Source: Paraburkholderia ribeironis
GTDB taxonomy: Bacteria; Pseudomonadota; Gammaproteobacteria; Burkholderiales; Burkholderiaceae
Length of the DNA: 64,000 nt
NCBI RefSeq assembly: GCF_900019265.1
Contig: NZ_CYGX02000019.1
Span: forward strand, 113,187-177,186
Direction of reading: 5' to 3'
Within the stretch, counting starts at the first letter, position 1; every line of letters begins with the position of its first letter. This document shows positions 16,382 to 24,636 of the stretch, one piece after another. Made by a program: the position numbers and the translations under genes. Below the pieces are notes generated by a model. That model searched no databases, had not been told where the DNA came from, and was given only the letters and a program-made list of their open reading frames with translations.

Positions 16382-17538
16382 GCGCCACGCACCTGGTCAT
16401 GGTCACGTTGGCATACGCATGTGCGGCAGCGGCCGTGGTCGGCATCGGCTACACGGTGCTCGCCGGCGTGCTGATCGGGCGCTTCTTCGCCCGGCCGGTG
16501 TCCGCGCCGACCAGCTTCCCGCCGGTCACGATCGTCAAGCCGCTGCACGGCGACGAGCGGGCGCTGTTTGCCAATCTGGCGAGCTTCTGCGAGCAGGATT
16601 ATCCCGGGGCCGTGCAATTCCTGTTCGGCGTGCACGACCCGGCCGATCCCGCGCTGCGCACCGTCGACGAATTGCGGCGACAGCATCCCGACGCAGACAT
16701 GACCGTGGTGGCCGATGCGCGCCTCTATGGCCCGAACCGCAAGATCAGCAACATCCTCAATATGCTGCCGCAAGCGCGGCACGACGTGCTGGTGTTCGCC
16801 GACAGCGACGTGAGCGTCGGCCCCGACTACCTGCGCAACGTGATCGGAGAATTGCAGAAGCCGGACGTGGGACTCGTCACCTGCGCGTATCGCGGGCAGC
16901 CCGACCCGGGCTTCTGGCCGCGCCTGTCGGCGAAGGCCACCAACTACCAGTTCCTGCCCGGCGTCGTGACCGGTCTGGCGCTCGGGCTCGCGCGTCCGTG
17001 CTTCGGACAGACCATCGCGATGCGGCGCGACACGTACGAAAAAATCGGCGGCTTCACGCCATTCGTACGGCATCTGGCCGAGGATCACGCAATCGGCGAG
17101 GCGGTGCGCGCAATCGGCGAGAAGGTGGTGATCCCGCCGTTCGCGATCGCGCATGCGTGTGTCGAATCGAGCGCGAGGAAACTCATCGCGCACGAACTGC
17201 GCTGGAGCCGCACGATACGCCGGATCAATCCTTGGGGCCATCTCGGCTCGGCGCTGATCTATCCGTTTGCGTTCGCGCTGCTCGCCGTCGCGTTTTCGGG
17301 CGGCGCGCTGTGGGCGTGGCCGTTCGTGCTGGCCGCGATGGGCGCGCGGCTTGCGGTGCAGCTGCTGGTGGACCGCGCATTGCGGCAGCCGCATCGCGAT
17401 CTGTGGTTGCTGCCGTTATGGGATATCGTATCGTTTGCGATTTTCGTTGCGAGCTTCAGGTCGTCGCGCGTGGTCTGGCGCGGTTTTAGTTTCAAAGTGG
17501 ATGGTGACGGCCTGTTGTCGGCGGCACAGGACGAATGA
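16378..17538 (+). CDS. hpnI: Hopanoid glycosyltransferase HpnI (copy 1)
   Basis: 386-residue membrane-bound GT2 glycosyltransferase. It has an N-terminal membrane helix (residues about 8-36), a GT2 catalytic domain with VKPLHGDE, the metal-binding DSD at 142-144, the later acidic EDHAIGE, and the product-site motif RWSRTIR (QxxRW-like), then two or three C-terminal membrane helices. HpnI transfers N-acetylglucosamine to bacteriohopanetetrol. The GTG start overlaps the hpnJ stop by four bases. A second, clearly diverged HpnI lies at 21523, so the two may use different donors or acceptors. Confidence 0.9.
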   Translation: MSATHLVMVTLAYACAAAAVVGIGYTVLAGVLIGRFFARPVSAPTSFPPVTIVKPLHGDERALFANLASFCEQDYPGAVQFLFGVHDPADPALRTVDELRRQHPDADMTVVADARLYGPNRKISNILNMLPQARHDVLVFADSDVSVGPDYLRNVIGELQKPDVGLVTCAYRGQPDPGFWPRLSAKATNYQFLPGVVTGLALGLARPCFGQTIAMRRDTYEKIGGFTPFVRHLAEDHAIGEAVRAIGEKVVIPPFAIAHACVESSARKLIAHELRWSRTIRRINPWGHLGSALIYPFAFALLAVAFSGGALWAWPFVLAAMGARLAVQLLVDRALRQPHRDLWLLPLWDIVSFAIFVASFRSSRVVWRGFSFKVDGDGLLSAAQDE

Positions 17539-17567
17539 CGGATGAACGGCGGGTTGAACAGGCAATA

Positions 17568-17642
17568 ATGCAAGATTTTTTCGAATCACAAAACGAACAC
17601 GGCACAGCGGCAACCGGGCGCGCGCACGAGGCGGCCGCGTGA
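17568..17642 (+). CDS. 24-codon ORF coupled to hpnL
   Basis: Short ORF in the 100-base gap between hpnI and hpnL. Its TGA overlaps the hpnL ATG by one base (TGATG). The peptide is polar (starts MQDFFESQNEHG) with no recognisable domain and the ribosome binding site is weak, so it may only serve translational coupling. Confidence 0.3.
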   Translation: MQDFFESQNEHGTAATGRAHEAAA

Positions 17643-18685
17643 TGAAGCATCTCGGCCGCGTGGCCGCGTTTGCCGGCCTGCTGCTATCTCTGTGGCTCGT
17701 CTGGCGCGCCGATCCAGGCGCCGTGCTCGGCGCGCTGCGGGCCGCCGGCGCGGGCCTCGTGGTGGCGGCGCTCGCCCATGTGCTGCCGATGCTCGCCAAC
17801 GCGTGCGACTGGCGTTCGCTGATCCGCGGCGCGAACCGGCCGGGTCTCGGCAAGATGCTGCACCTCGTTTGGGTGCGCGAATCGGTCAACAGCATGCTGC
17901 CGGTGGCGCGCATCGGCGGCGAGCTGGTGTCGTTCCGCATGCTCAGGCGCTGGGGTGTGCGGCCGGCGACGGCGGCAGGCAGCATCGTCGTCGATATGCA
18001 GCTCACCGTGATCAGCCAGTTGCTGTTCACGATGGTCGGCATCGGGTTCCTGTTCGCACATGCGCACTCCGACACGCTGCGCCTCGCCGGACAACTGGCG
18101 TGGGGCGTGGCGGCGCTCACGCCGCTGTTGCTGCTGTTCGCGTTCGTCCAGCATGCGAACCCGTTCGAGCGCATCACGCGCGTCCTCAACCGGATGACGA
18201 GCGGCAAGCTTGCGGCGCTGGTCGGCCATTCGGCGCGCATCGACCAGTCCATCAAGCTGATCTGGCGGCGGCGCGCGGTGGTGCTGCGCTATCTGTTCTT
18301 CTGGCAACCGTTGCAATGCTTCATGACGTCGCTGGAAATCTGGCTCGCATTGCATTTTCTCGGCGTGCAAGTGACGCTCGTCGAAGCGGTGGTGATCGAG
18401 TCGTTGATCCAGGCGATCAGCAGCGCCGCATTCTTCGTGCCGGGCGGACTCGGCGTGCAGGAAGGCGGCTTCATCCTGGTCGGCGGCGCGCTCGGTCTCG
18501 ATCCGTCCACCTGTCTCGCGCTGGCCGGCGCGCGGCGCATCCGCGACCTGCTGGTGTTCGTGCCGGGGCTGATCGCGTGGCAGTTCAGCGAGTCGTCTGA
18601 GCGCGCCGCGCGAAGTGCGCCGCGGGGTGCGCGGACCGTGCGGGCGCAGGCGCGCTCCGCCGTCGGTGAAACGAGCCGGCGCTAG
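17642..18685 (+). CDS. hpnL: Hopanoid-associated membrane protein HpnL
   Basis: 347-residue inner-membrane protein of the lysylphosphatidylglycerol-synthase transmembrane superfamily, with about seven or eight hydrophobic segments. The signature ESVNSMLPVARIGGELVSFRML and the C-terminal SAAFFVPGGLGVQEGGFILVGGALGL match HpnL. The family is found in hopanoid operons and is thought to take part in hopanoid or phospholipid transport, but no reaction is established. ATG 17642 is chosen over the adjacent GTG 17639 because of the TGATG junction. It is probably co-transcribed with hpnJ and hpnI. An 11-bp repeat begins just after the stop. Confidence 0.85.
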   Translation: MKHLGRVAAFAGLLLSLWLVWRADPGAVLGALRAAGAGLVVAALAHVLPMLANACDWRSLIRGANRPGLGKMLHLVWVRESVNSMLPVARIGGELVSFRMLRRWGVRPATAAGSIVVDMQLTVISQLLFTMVGIGFLFAHAHSDTLRLAGQLAWGVAALTPLLLLFAFVQHANPFERITRVLNRMTSGKLAALVGHSARIDQSIKLIWRRRAVVLRYLFFWQPLQCFMTSLEIWLALHFLGVQVTLVEAVVIESLIQAISSAAFFVPGGLGVQEGGFILVGGALGLDPSTCLALAGARRIRDLLVFVPGLIAWQFSESSERAARSAPRGARTVRAQARSAVGETSRR

Positions 18686-18731
18686 GCCAGCTTCAGGCCC
18701 GCTTCAGGCCCGCTTCAGGCCAGTTCCAGGC
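18686..18731 (+). repeat. 11-bp tandem repeat after hpnL
   Basis: Three to four copies of GCTTCAGGCCC (GGCCAGCTTCAGGCC, then CGCTTCAGGCC twice, then AGTTCCAGGC), starting directly after the TAG stop of hpnL and ending 26 bases from the convergent kinase stop. Confidence 0.9.
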
Positions 18732-18757
18732 GGGCACTGCGCTGGCGGACTGGCGTA

Positions 18758-20158
18758 TCAGTGCGCGGGCGCGTGAGCGGGAAACGACACTTCGACCGCC
18801 AGCCCCCGATCGCCGATGCCTTTGCCCAGCCGCAGGCTAGCGCCGAAATGCTCGGCGATGCGCGCGACGATCGACAGCCCCAGGCCGCTGCCGGTCGCTT
18901 GATTGCCGGTCGCGCGAAAAAAACGATGCGTGAGCCGGGCCAGATCGTCAGATGAAACACCGGGGCCGTCGTCGCGCACGCTCACCTGCACGCGGTCGTC
19001 GGCATGCCGCACAGCGACTTCGATGTTGCCGCCGCTGCGTCCGTACTTGATCGCGTTATCGAGCAGATTGTCGAGCAGGATGCCGATCAGCACCGGTTCC
19101 GCGTTGATCTCGGCGCGCATGTCGCCGATCAGCGTCACGCTGATGTTTTTCTGCTGCGCGTTGCGCTGGTTCGCGAGCAGCGTGTTCTTCGCCACACTCG
19201 CCGGGTTGAGCGGTTCCGTCGACAGTTTCTCGTGCAAGTCCAGCCGCGCGAGCAGCAGCAACTGCTCCGCAAGCCGCGCGCTGCGATCCACGCCTTGCAC
19301 CACGCGCTCCATCGCCAGCCGCTGCAACACCGTGTCCGGTTCGGCCAGCGCGACTTGCGCCTGCACCTTGATCGCGGCGAGCGGCGTCTTCAGTTCATGG
19401 GCGGCGTCGGCGGTAAATGCGCGCTCGCGCTCCAGCGAATTCAGCAGACGCGCCAGCATCTGATTGATCGCATCGACGAGCGGCCGCACTTCGAGCGGCG
19501 CGTGGCCGATGTCGACCGGCTCCATCCGGTGGATGTCGCGCGAGCGGATCGCATCCGACAGCAGCTTCAGCGGCGCCAGACTCCAGCCGATGCTGAACCA
19601 CACCAGCAGCGCCAGCACCGGCAGTGCGACCAGCGTGGTCCGCGCGATCCGGCTCGCGACGCCGCTCACCAGATCGCTGCGCGTATTGGCCGGTTCGAAC
19701 ACCCGCACGGTGTGGCCGAGCGCGGTGTCGCGCAACGTGAACGAGTGATACATCTGGCCGCCCAGCATGATGTCCTGCGTGCCGCTGACGGCCGGCACTG
19801 GCAGATCCCACCCACCGAGCGCGCGCAATGGCGGACTGCCCGCCAGCACCTCGCCGTGCGCGTCGCGCACCTGGAAGAGAGCGTCGCGCGGCAGCGAGTC
19901 GTCGTCGTCGAGATCGTTGGCGCCTGGCTCGCCGCCTTTTTCTTCTTCGCGCACGTCGATGCGCGCGTTGGCGAGCGTGGTCAGATTGCGCTGATCGAGC
20001 AGCGCGAGAATTTGCGCCAGTTCCGCGAGACGCGCCCCTTCCCATTCGGCGACTTCGTGCGTGGCCTGACGATAGCTGGAGAGCAGCCCAACGCCCCAGA
20101 TCAATGCAATGCTCGCCAGCACCAGCAGCACGAGGCGCCGGCGAATCGACGGGCCCAT
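18758..20158 (-). CDS. Sensor histidine kinase, QseC/PmrB-like
   Basis: 466-residue inner-membrane kinase. TM1 is about residues 9-28, a periplasmic domain of about 145 residues follows, TM2 is about 174-195, then a HAMP-like linker, the phospho-acceptor His254 in AADAAHELKTPLA, and an ATP-binding domain with NLLDNAIKYG, DDGPGV and GSGLGLSIV. The periplasmic part contains a very acidic stretch at residues 71-89 (EEEKGGEPG then DLDDDD), as seen in kinases that sense cations or cationic peptides. The ATG overlaps the regulator stop by one base (TGATG). It probably phosphorylates the regulator at 20158-20817. Confidence 0.9.
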   Translation of the reverse strand: MGPSIRRRLVLLVLASIALIWGVGLLSSYRQATHEVAEWEGARLAELAQILALLDQRNLTTLANARIDVREEEKGGEPGANDLDDDDSLPRDALFQVRDAHGEVLAGSPPLRALGGWDLPVPAVSGTQDIMLGGQMYHSFTLRDTALGHTVRVFEPANTRSDLVSGVASRIARTTLVALPVLALLVWFSIGWSLAPLKLLSDAIRSRDIHRMEPVDIGHAPLEVRPLVDAINQMLARLLNSLERERAFTADAAHELKTPLAAIKVQAQVALAEPDTVLQRLAMERVVQGVDRSARLAEQLLLLARLDLHEKLSTEPLNPASVAKNTLLANQRNAQQKNISVTLIGDMRAEINAEPVLIGILLDNLLDNAIKYGRSGGNIEVAVRHADDRVQVSVRDDGPGVSSDDLARLTHRFFRATGNQATGSGLGLSIVARIAEHFGASLRLGKGIGDRGLAVEVSFPAHAPAH

Positions 20159-20817
20159 CACCCTTTCTCCACCACGTAGCCGATATTGCGCACGGTCTTG
20201 ATCAACCCCGCGCCGAGTTTCTTGCGCAGATTGGAGACGTGCACCTCGATTGCATTGCTTTCGATTTCTTCCTGCCACCCATACAGACTCTCTTCGAGCC
20301 GCGAACGCGACTGAGGAATACCCTGATTGGTCAGCAACTGCAACAGGATCGCCCATTCGCGCGACGTGAGCGACACGCGCGTGTTACCCACTTCGACAGT
20401 TTGCGCAGCGGGGTTGACCGTCAGATCCTGATAGCGGATCAACTCGACACTGCGGCCTTGCGCGCGGCGCAGCAGCGCGCGGCAACGCGCGATCAGTTCG
20501 GTCAGGTCGAAGGGCTTGCCGAGGTAATCGTCGGCCCCCGCTTCGAGACCGCTAACCCGGTCGACCACCGTGCCTTTCGCGGTCAGCACCAGCACCGGCA
20601 CGTGGTTGCCGGCGTCGCGCAGCCGCATCAACACCTCCATGCCGGATACGCGCGGCAAGCCGAGATCGAGTATCACGAGCGCGTAGGCGGTGGTGTCGAG
20701 CGCGAGATTGGCCTTGTGGCCATCGCGCGCCCAGTCGACCGTGAAACCGGCTTGACGCAACCCGGCTTCGATACCGCAGCCGATCAGGTCGTCGTCTTCT
20801 ACGAGGAGTACGCGCAT
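20158..20817 (-). CDS. Response regulator, OmpR family (QseB/PmrA-like)
   Basis: 219-residue regulator. The receiver domain carries the acidic pocket EDDD and phospho-acceptor Asp51 (VILDLGLP), the conserved TAK and KPFDL; the OmpR-type winged helix has LTSREWAILLQLL and SNAIEVHVSNLRKKLG. The subfamily (SLYGWQEEIESNAIEVHV) is QseB/PmrA-like, whose members bind direct repeats of CTTAAG-like hexamers. Four such boxes occur in this window, one of them in its own upstream region (20938). Transcribed with its kinase. Confidence 0.92.
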   Translation of the reverse strand: MRVLLVEDDDLIGCGIEAGLRQAGFTVDWARDGHKANLALDTTAYALVILDLGLPRVSGMEVLMRLRDAGNHVPVLVLTAKGTVVDRVSGLEAGADDYLGKPFDLTELIARCRALLRRAQGRSVELIRYQDLTVNPAAQTVEVGNTRVSLTSREWAILLQLLTNQGIPQSRSRLEESLYGWQEEIESNAIEVHVSNLRKKLGAGLIKTVRNIGYVVEKG

Positions 20818-21144
20818 GAGTTCAGGGATTCCCTTTTAATGTAAATGGCATGACTACAAGCATATTGATGCAAGCGGCGAGTCGTGCATCCGAAGTTTAA
20901 CCATGCTGTTCAGTACTTGCTTTATAGCGTGCGTTTGCTTAAGGTTTCCTTCAGCTTGAATCGATACTATCGGCCGTCAATGAACCGTTGCCGCGTGGCC
21001 AGATGAGCACGGCAACCGGTAGCGCGTCAGCCTGGCGCAATCCGATCGTAAGTGCATCGATGCAATGTTCGGCAAGCGCGGTTATGCTGATCCATTGTGC
21101 CGATTCATGGCGCCGTGCATCCCCTCAGGTCACGAGATCACGTT
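20818..21144. other. Divergent region between regulator 1 and the hpnI2 operon
   Basis: 327 bases without a credible gene. It holds a PmrA/QseB-like box and -10 pointing right (20938-20970). The regulator's own promoter must lie at the left end. Confidence 0.6.
20938..20970 (+). promoter_or_regulatory. PmrA/QseB-like box and -10 upstream of the hpnI2 operon
   Basis: CTTAAGGTTTCCTTCAG (20938-20954), two CTTAAG-like hexamers with 11-bp period, then ten bases, then TACTAT (20965-20970). The same box can serve the divergent regulator gene for autoregulation. Confidence 0.65.
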
Positions 21145-21510
21145 ATGAAGCCAGTCACCGTCGACATACTGCGAGCTCATCTGCTGGCCGCATCGCTCAC
21201 GGCCATGGGCGCCGGGGCCGTGGTCTGCGCAGCGCTGGTGTTGCCCGTGCAACAGAGCGGGTTCGGTTCGATGTCGGTCCGGCTGTGCGCGATCGCGGTG
21301 ATCATCGGCGGCGTGATCGCGGTACGCGAATTCGCGCAGGCCGCGTTCAAGTTCGCTATCGAACGCCGCTATGCGTTGCGAGCGAGGCAATCCACGTTGC
21401 CCGCATGGCCGACGTCTGCGGTTGCGGTGGCATCGGATTGTCCGCGGCGCTGGCTCGTCACTCTCCATCTACGTCTTACGGGAACACCGTTCGTGCTGCC
21501 CGGGCACTGA
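21145..21510 (+). CDS. Hypothetical membrane protein upstream of hpnI2
   Basis: 121-residue protein with two hydrophobic segments (about residues 8-36 and 47-62), then a basic C-terminal part with no recognisable domain. It ends 12 bases before the second hpnI and lies downstream of the PmrA-like box, so it is likely the first gene of the hpnI2-hpnK operon. The C-terminal third may not be well folded; family unknown. Confidence 0.5.
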   Translation: MKPVTVDILRAHLLAASLTAMGAGAVVCAALVLPVQQSGFGSMSVRLCAIAVIIGGVIAVREFAQAAFKFAIERRYALRARQSTLPAWPTSAVAVASDCPRRWLVTLHLRLTGTPFVLPGH

Positions 21511-21522
21511 CGGAAACGGCTA

Positions 21523-22800
21523 ATGGCGGCGCACGCACTGACGGCATGCCAATGGATCCTGCTGGCCGGCTGCACCGGCGCATCGCTGTACGCGATGCTC
21601 GCCGCTGTGGCGATGCCATTCTTCGGCACTCGCCGCAAGGCCGCGTTGGCGGGCCGCGATGCATCCAGTACACCTAACGGATCGATTGCCTGCGCGTCGC
21701 ATCCCTTTGCGCAGGTCGGCGTCAGCGTGCTCAAACCGCTGTGCGGCGCCGAGCCGCGTCTCTACGACAATCTGCGGACTTTCTGCGAGCAACGCCATCG
21801 GCATTTTCAACTAGTGCTCGGCGTGTCGTCGCCCGACGATCCCGCGATCGCGGTGGTGCGCCGCTTGCAGGCCGCCTATCCCTCGCACGACATCGAACTC
21901 GCGATCGATACGCGCGTGCACGGCAGCAACCTGAAGGTCAGCAATCTGATCAACATGGCGGAGCGGGCGCGTCACGACATCATCGTAATCGCCGATAGCG
22001 ATATCGCCGTCGAACCCGACTATCTCGACAGCGTCGCAGCGCCGCTTGCCGATCAGAATGTGGGCGTCGTCACTTGCCTGTACGTGGCGCGGGGTGTCGG
22101 CGGCTTCTGGCCGCGCGTGGGCGCGCTCTTCATCAACGAATGGTTCGCGCCGTCGGTGCGGGTTGCGCACGCGTCGGGTTCGCGCCGCTTCGGCTTCGGT
22201 GCGACGCTCGCGTTACGCCGCGCGACGCTTGAGCGCATCGGCGGCTTCGATGCGCTGAAAAACTGTCTCGCCGACGACTACTGGCTGGCCGAGCACGTGC
22301 GTGCGTTGGGGCTGCAAACGGTGCTCTCGCGGGTGATGGTCGCCACCGATGTGATCGAGCCGACCTTTAGCGCACTGTGGCAGCGCGAGACGCGCTGGCT
22401 GCGCACGATCCGCTCGGTGAATCCGTTGGGCTTCGCGTCGCTGCTCATCACGTTCCCGACACCGTGGGTGGTGACCGGCGCGTGGTTGACCGCTGCGCTG
22501 ATGGCGGGCGCCTGCGCTCACGTGCCCGACGCCGCGAAATTCGTGAGCGCGGCTGCCACGGCGGCCGGGTTGGCCGCGCGCCTGCTGCTGCATTTGCGCG
22601 CCTCGCGTCGCGAGCGTACCTTCTGGCGCGATCTGCCGCTCGTGCCGTTGCGCGATACCTTGCTGGCGCTGCAATGGCTCGCCAGCGCGTTCGGCTCGCA
22701 CGTGATGTGGCGCGGCACGCGCGTACCGGTCGGTGCGTCGCCCGCTCGCGCTGGGCGGTTGCGCGTGATGGACGTGATGGAGGCTTCCGATGGCGGCTGA
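21523..22800 (+). CDS. hpnI: Hopanoid glycosyltransferase HpnI (copy 2)
   Basis: 425-residue GT2 glycosyltransferase with the HpnI layout: N-terminal membrane helix, SVLKPLCGAEPRLYDNLRTFCEQ, the DSD motif at residues 158-160, FGATLALRR, LADDYWLAE and QRETRWLRTIRSVNP, then C-terminal membrane helices. It differs clearly from copy 1 (16378), including a longer N-terminal linker (residues 35-65). Its 3' end overlaps hpnK by 11 bases, and this HpnI-HpnK pairing is the usual one for making glucosaminyl bacteriohopanetetrol. ATG 21523 has GGAAACGG upstream. Confidence 0.88.
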   Translation: MAAHALTACQWILLAGCTGASLYAMLAAVAMPFFGTRRKAALAGRDASSTPNGSIACASHPFAQVGVSVLKPLCGAEPRLYDNLRTFCEQRHRHFQLVLGVSSPDDPAIAVVRRLQAAYPSHDIELAIDTRVHGSNLKVSNLINMAERARHDIIVIADSDIAVEPDYLDSVAAPLADQNVGVVTCLYVARGVGGFWPRVGALFINEWFAPSVRVAHASGSRRFGFGATLALRRATLERIGGFDALKNCLADDYWLAEHVRALGLQTVLSRVMVATDVIEPTFSALWQRETRWLRTIRSVNPLGFASLLITFPTPWVVTGAWLTAALMAGACAHVPDAAKFVSAAATAAGLAARLLLHLRASRRERTFWRDLPLVPLRDTLLALQWLASAFGSHVMWRGTRVPVGASPARAGRLRVMDVMEASDGG

Positions 22801-23611
22801 GCCGCGCGGGCTGATCGTGACCGCCGACGATTTCGGCCTGCATCCGCGCGTGAATCTGGCAGTCGAGCGCGCGCATCGCGATGGTGTGCTGAGCGCCGCG
22901 AGCCTGATGATCGGCGCGCCAGCCGCGAGCGATGCGGTTGCACGTGCGCGTGCGTTGCCGCGGCTGCGGGTCGGTTTGCATCTGGTGCTGGCCGATGGCG
23001 ACGCACTGGCGCCGCGTGCGTCGATCGGCGCATTGCTCGACGCGCACGGCCGCTTCGGCAACAACATGGTGCGCGACGGCGTGCGCTTCTTCTTTCTGCC
23101 GCACGTGCGCAAGCAGCTCGAACGCGAAATTCGCGCGCAGTTCCAGGCCTTTGCCGATACCGGCCTGACGCTCGACCACGTCAACACACACAAGCACTTT
23201 CATTTGCACCCGACGGTGCTCGGGTTGATCCTCGCGATCGGCCGCGAGTACGGCATGAAGGCGATGCGCCTGCCATTCGAGGCCAACGCGCCGCTCTGGT
23301 TGCGACCGTGGATCGCGCAGGTGAGGGCGCGCCTCGATCGCGCGGGAATCGCGCACAACGACTATGTGATCGGCGTGGCCCGCAGTGGACGGATGGACGA
23401 GGCGGCATGGCTCGCGGCGCTTGCCGCCCTGCCTGCCGGGGTGGGTGAAATCTATTGCCATCCGGCTACGGCCGGTGAGTTCGCGCTCAGTGACGGTATG
23501 CGCGATTACCGGCATGCCGATGAATTGCAGGCGCTGCTGTCGCCGCAGGTGGCCGACGCGATTCGCGCGTTGGGCGCGCCCGTCGGCGGGTTCGCCGACC
23601 TGCTGCCGTAG
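22790..23611 (+). CDS. hpnK: Hopanoid deacetylase HpnK (YdjC-like)
   Basis: 273-residue carbohydrate deacetylase of the YdjC superfamily. Metal and catalytic residues are visible: Asp13-Asp14 in TADDFG, GLHLVLADG, and the His cluster in DHVNTHKHFHLHP; a conserved CHP segment (EIYCHPAT) follows near the end. HpnK removes the acetyl group from N-acetylglucosaminyl bacteriohopanetetrol before HpnJ acts. It overlaps hpnI2 by 11 bases. No terminator was seen after it. Confidence 0.9.
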   Translation: MAAEPRGLIVTADDFGLHPRVNLAVERAHRDGVLSAASLMIGAPAASDAVARARALPRLRVGLHLVLADGDALAPRASIGALLDAHGRFGNNMVRDGVRFFFLPHVRKQLEREIRAQFQAFADTGLTLDHVNTHKHFHLHPTVLGLILAIGREYGMKAMRLPFEANAPLWLRPWIAQVRARLDRAGIAHNDYVIGVARSGRMDEAAWLAALAALPAGVGEIYCHPATAGEFALSDGMRDYRHADELQALLSPQVADAIRALGAPVGGFADLLP

Positions 23612-23976
23612 CGGGGTGTGAGCGGGTGGTGGCCTCGCGCGAACTGCGCTTCATACCGGCTGCTTCTTCAGCGCGGCTGTCGATGTGCGCCGTCACCGCC
23701 ACCGTCCGTTTCGCTTTGGTCGTGGCTGATTTCCGGCTGACCGGTTACCTGATCGGCGACACGCTTGAACGGCAACGGTTGCCGGTCTGGCGCGCGGATC
23801 TGTAACTGAGCGGGTTGCGTATCCGTCAACATCATCGCGCCGGCCGCCCGCACGAGCACGCCGGCCGCTTTTTCCAGCGTGCCGTCGGCATTGCATCGGC
23901 GTGCCTTCGGCAAACCCTAAGGAAGCGTTAAGCTAGCGGCCCCGACAATGCGGGCAAACCGGACAGAGGAGAGGCC
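23612..23976. other. Intergenic region hpnK to second two-component system
   Basis: 365 bases. A minus-strand ORF (23668-23913, TTG start, 81 codons, ending in a Gly/Asp/Gln-rich tail) is possible but lacks a good ribosome binding site and a recognisable family. The right end carries a PmrA-like box and the GAGGAGAGG ribosome binding site of the regulator. Confidence 0.45.
23916..23949 (+). promoter_or_regulatory. PmrA/QseB-like box and -10 upstream of regulator 2
   Basis: CCTAAGGAAGCGTTAAG (23916-23932): two CTTAAG-like hexamers with 11-bp period, then GACAAT at 23944-23949 as a -10. Because CTTAAG is self-complementary the site can be read on either strand. Confidence 0.5.
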
Positions 23977-24636
23977 ATGCGTCTGCTATTGGTCGAAGAC
24001 GACGACATGATTGCCGAAACTGTGCTGGGCGCAATGCGCCGGGCCGGCTACGCGATCGACTGGGCCGCGGACGGCCGCGCGGCGGAGTTGTCGCTGGGCA
24101 ACGGCGTGTACGACCTCGTACTGCTCGATCTCGGCTTGCCGAAGAAGGACGGCATCGACGTGCTCAACGCCTATCGCCAAAGCGGCGGTGCTGCGCCGGT
24201 CATCATCCTGACCGCACGCGATGCCGTCGACGAACGCATACGCGGTCTCGACACCGGCGCTGACGACTACCTGATCAAGCCGTTCGACCTCGACGAGCTG
24301 GCCGCGCGGGTGCGCGCGCTGTCGCGCCGGCGCACCGGCCAGAAGCAGCCGGTGTATGCGCACGGCGACCTCACGCTCGACCCGGCGGCGCACGAAGTCA
24401 CCAAAAACGGCGCACCGCTCGTCCTCGTGCCGCGCGAGTTCGCGCTGCTGCAGGCGCTGATCGAGGAGCCCACGCGCGTGTTCACCAAGGCCGAGCTGGA
24501 AGAAAAACTGTACGGCTGGGGCGAAGAGGTGGGCAGCAATACAATCGAAGTCCACGTGCACAGCTTGCGGCGCAAGATCGGCGCGGACCAGGTCGTGACC
24601 GTGCGCGGGGTGGGCTATCGTTTGAAGAGGTGTTGA
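23977..24636 (+). CDS. Response regulator, OmpR family (second QseB/PmrA-like)
   Basis: 219-residue regulator, same length as the one at 20158. Receiver: EDDD, Asp51 in VLLDLGLPKKDG, TARDA, KPFDLDE. Output domain: VPREFALLQAL, LYGWGEEVGSNTIEVHVHSLRRKIG. The subfamily is again QseB/PmrA-like. A good Shine-Dalgarno (GAGGAGAGG) precedes the ATG and a PmrA-like box lies 45 bases upstream, suggesting autoregulation or regulation by system 1. The TGA overlaps the kinase ATG (TGATG). Confidence 0.92.
   Translation: MRLLLVEDDDMIAETVLGAMRRAGYAIDWAADGRAAELSLGNGVYDLVLLDLGLPKKDGIDVLNAYRQSGGAAPVIILTARDAVDERIRGLDTGADDYLIKPFDLDELAARVRALSRRRTGQKQPVYAHGDLTLDPAAHEVTKNGAPLVLVPREFALLQALIEEPTRVFTKAELEEKLYGWGEEVGSNTIEVHVHSLRRKIGADQVVTVRGVGYRLKRC

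Noticed and set aside
23668..23913. 81-codon minus-strand ORF with TTG start between hpnK and regulator 2
   Set aside because: No clear ribosome binding site and no family; kept only as a note in the intergenic entry.
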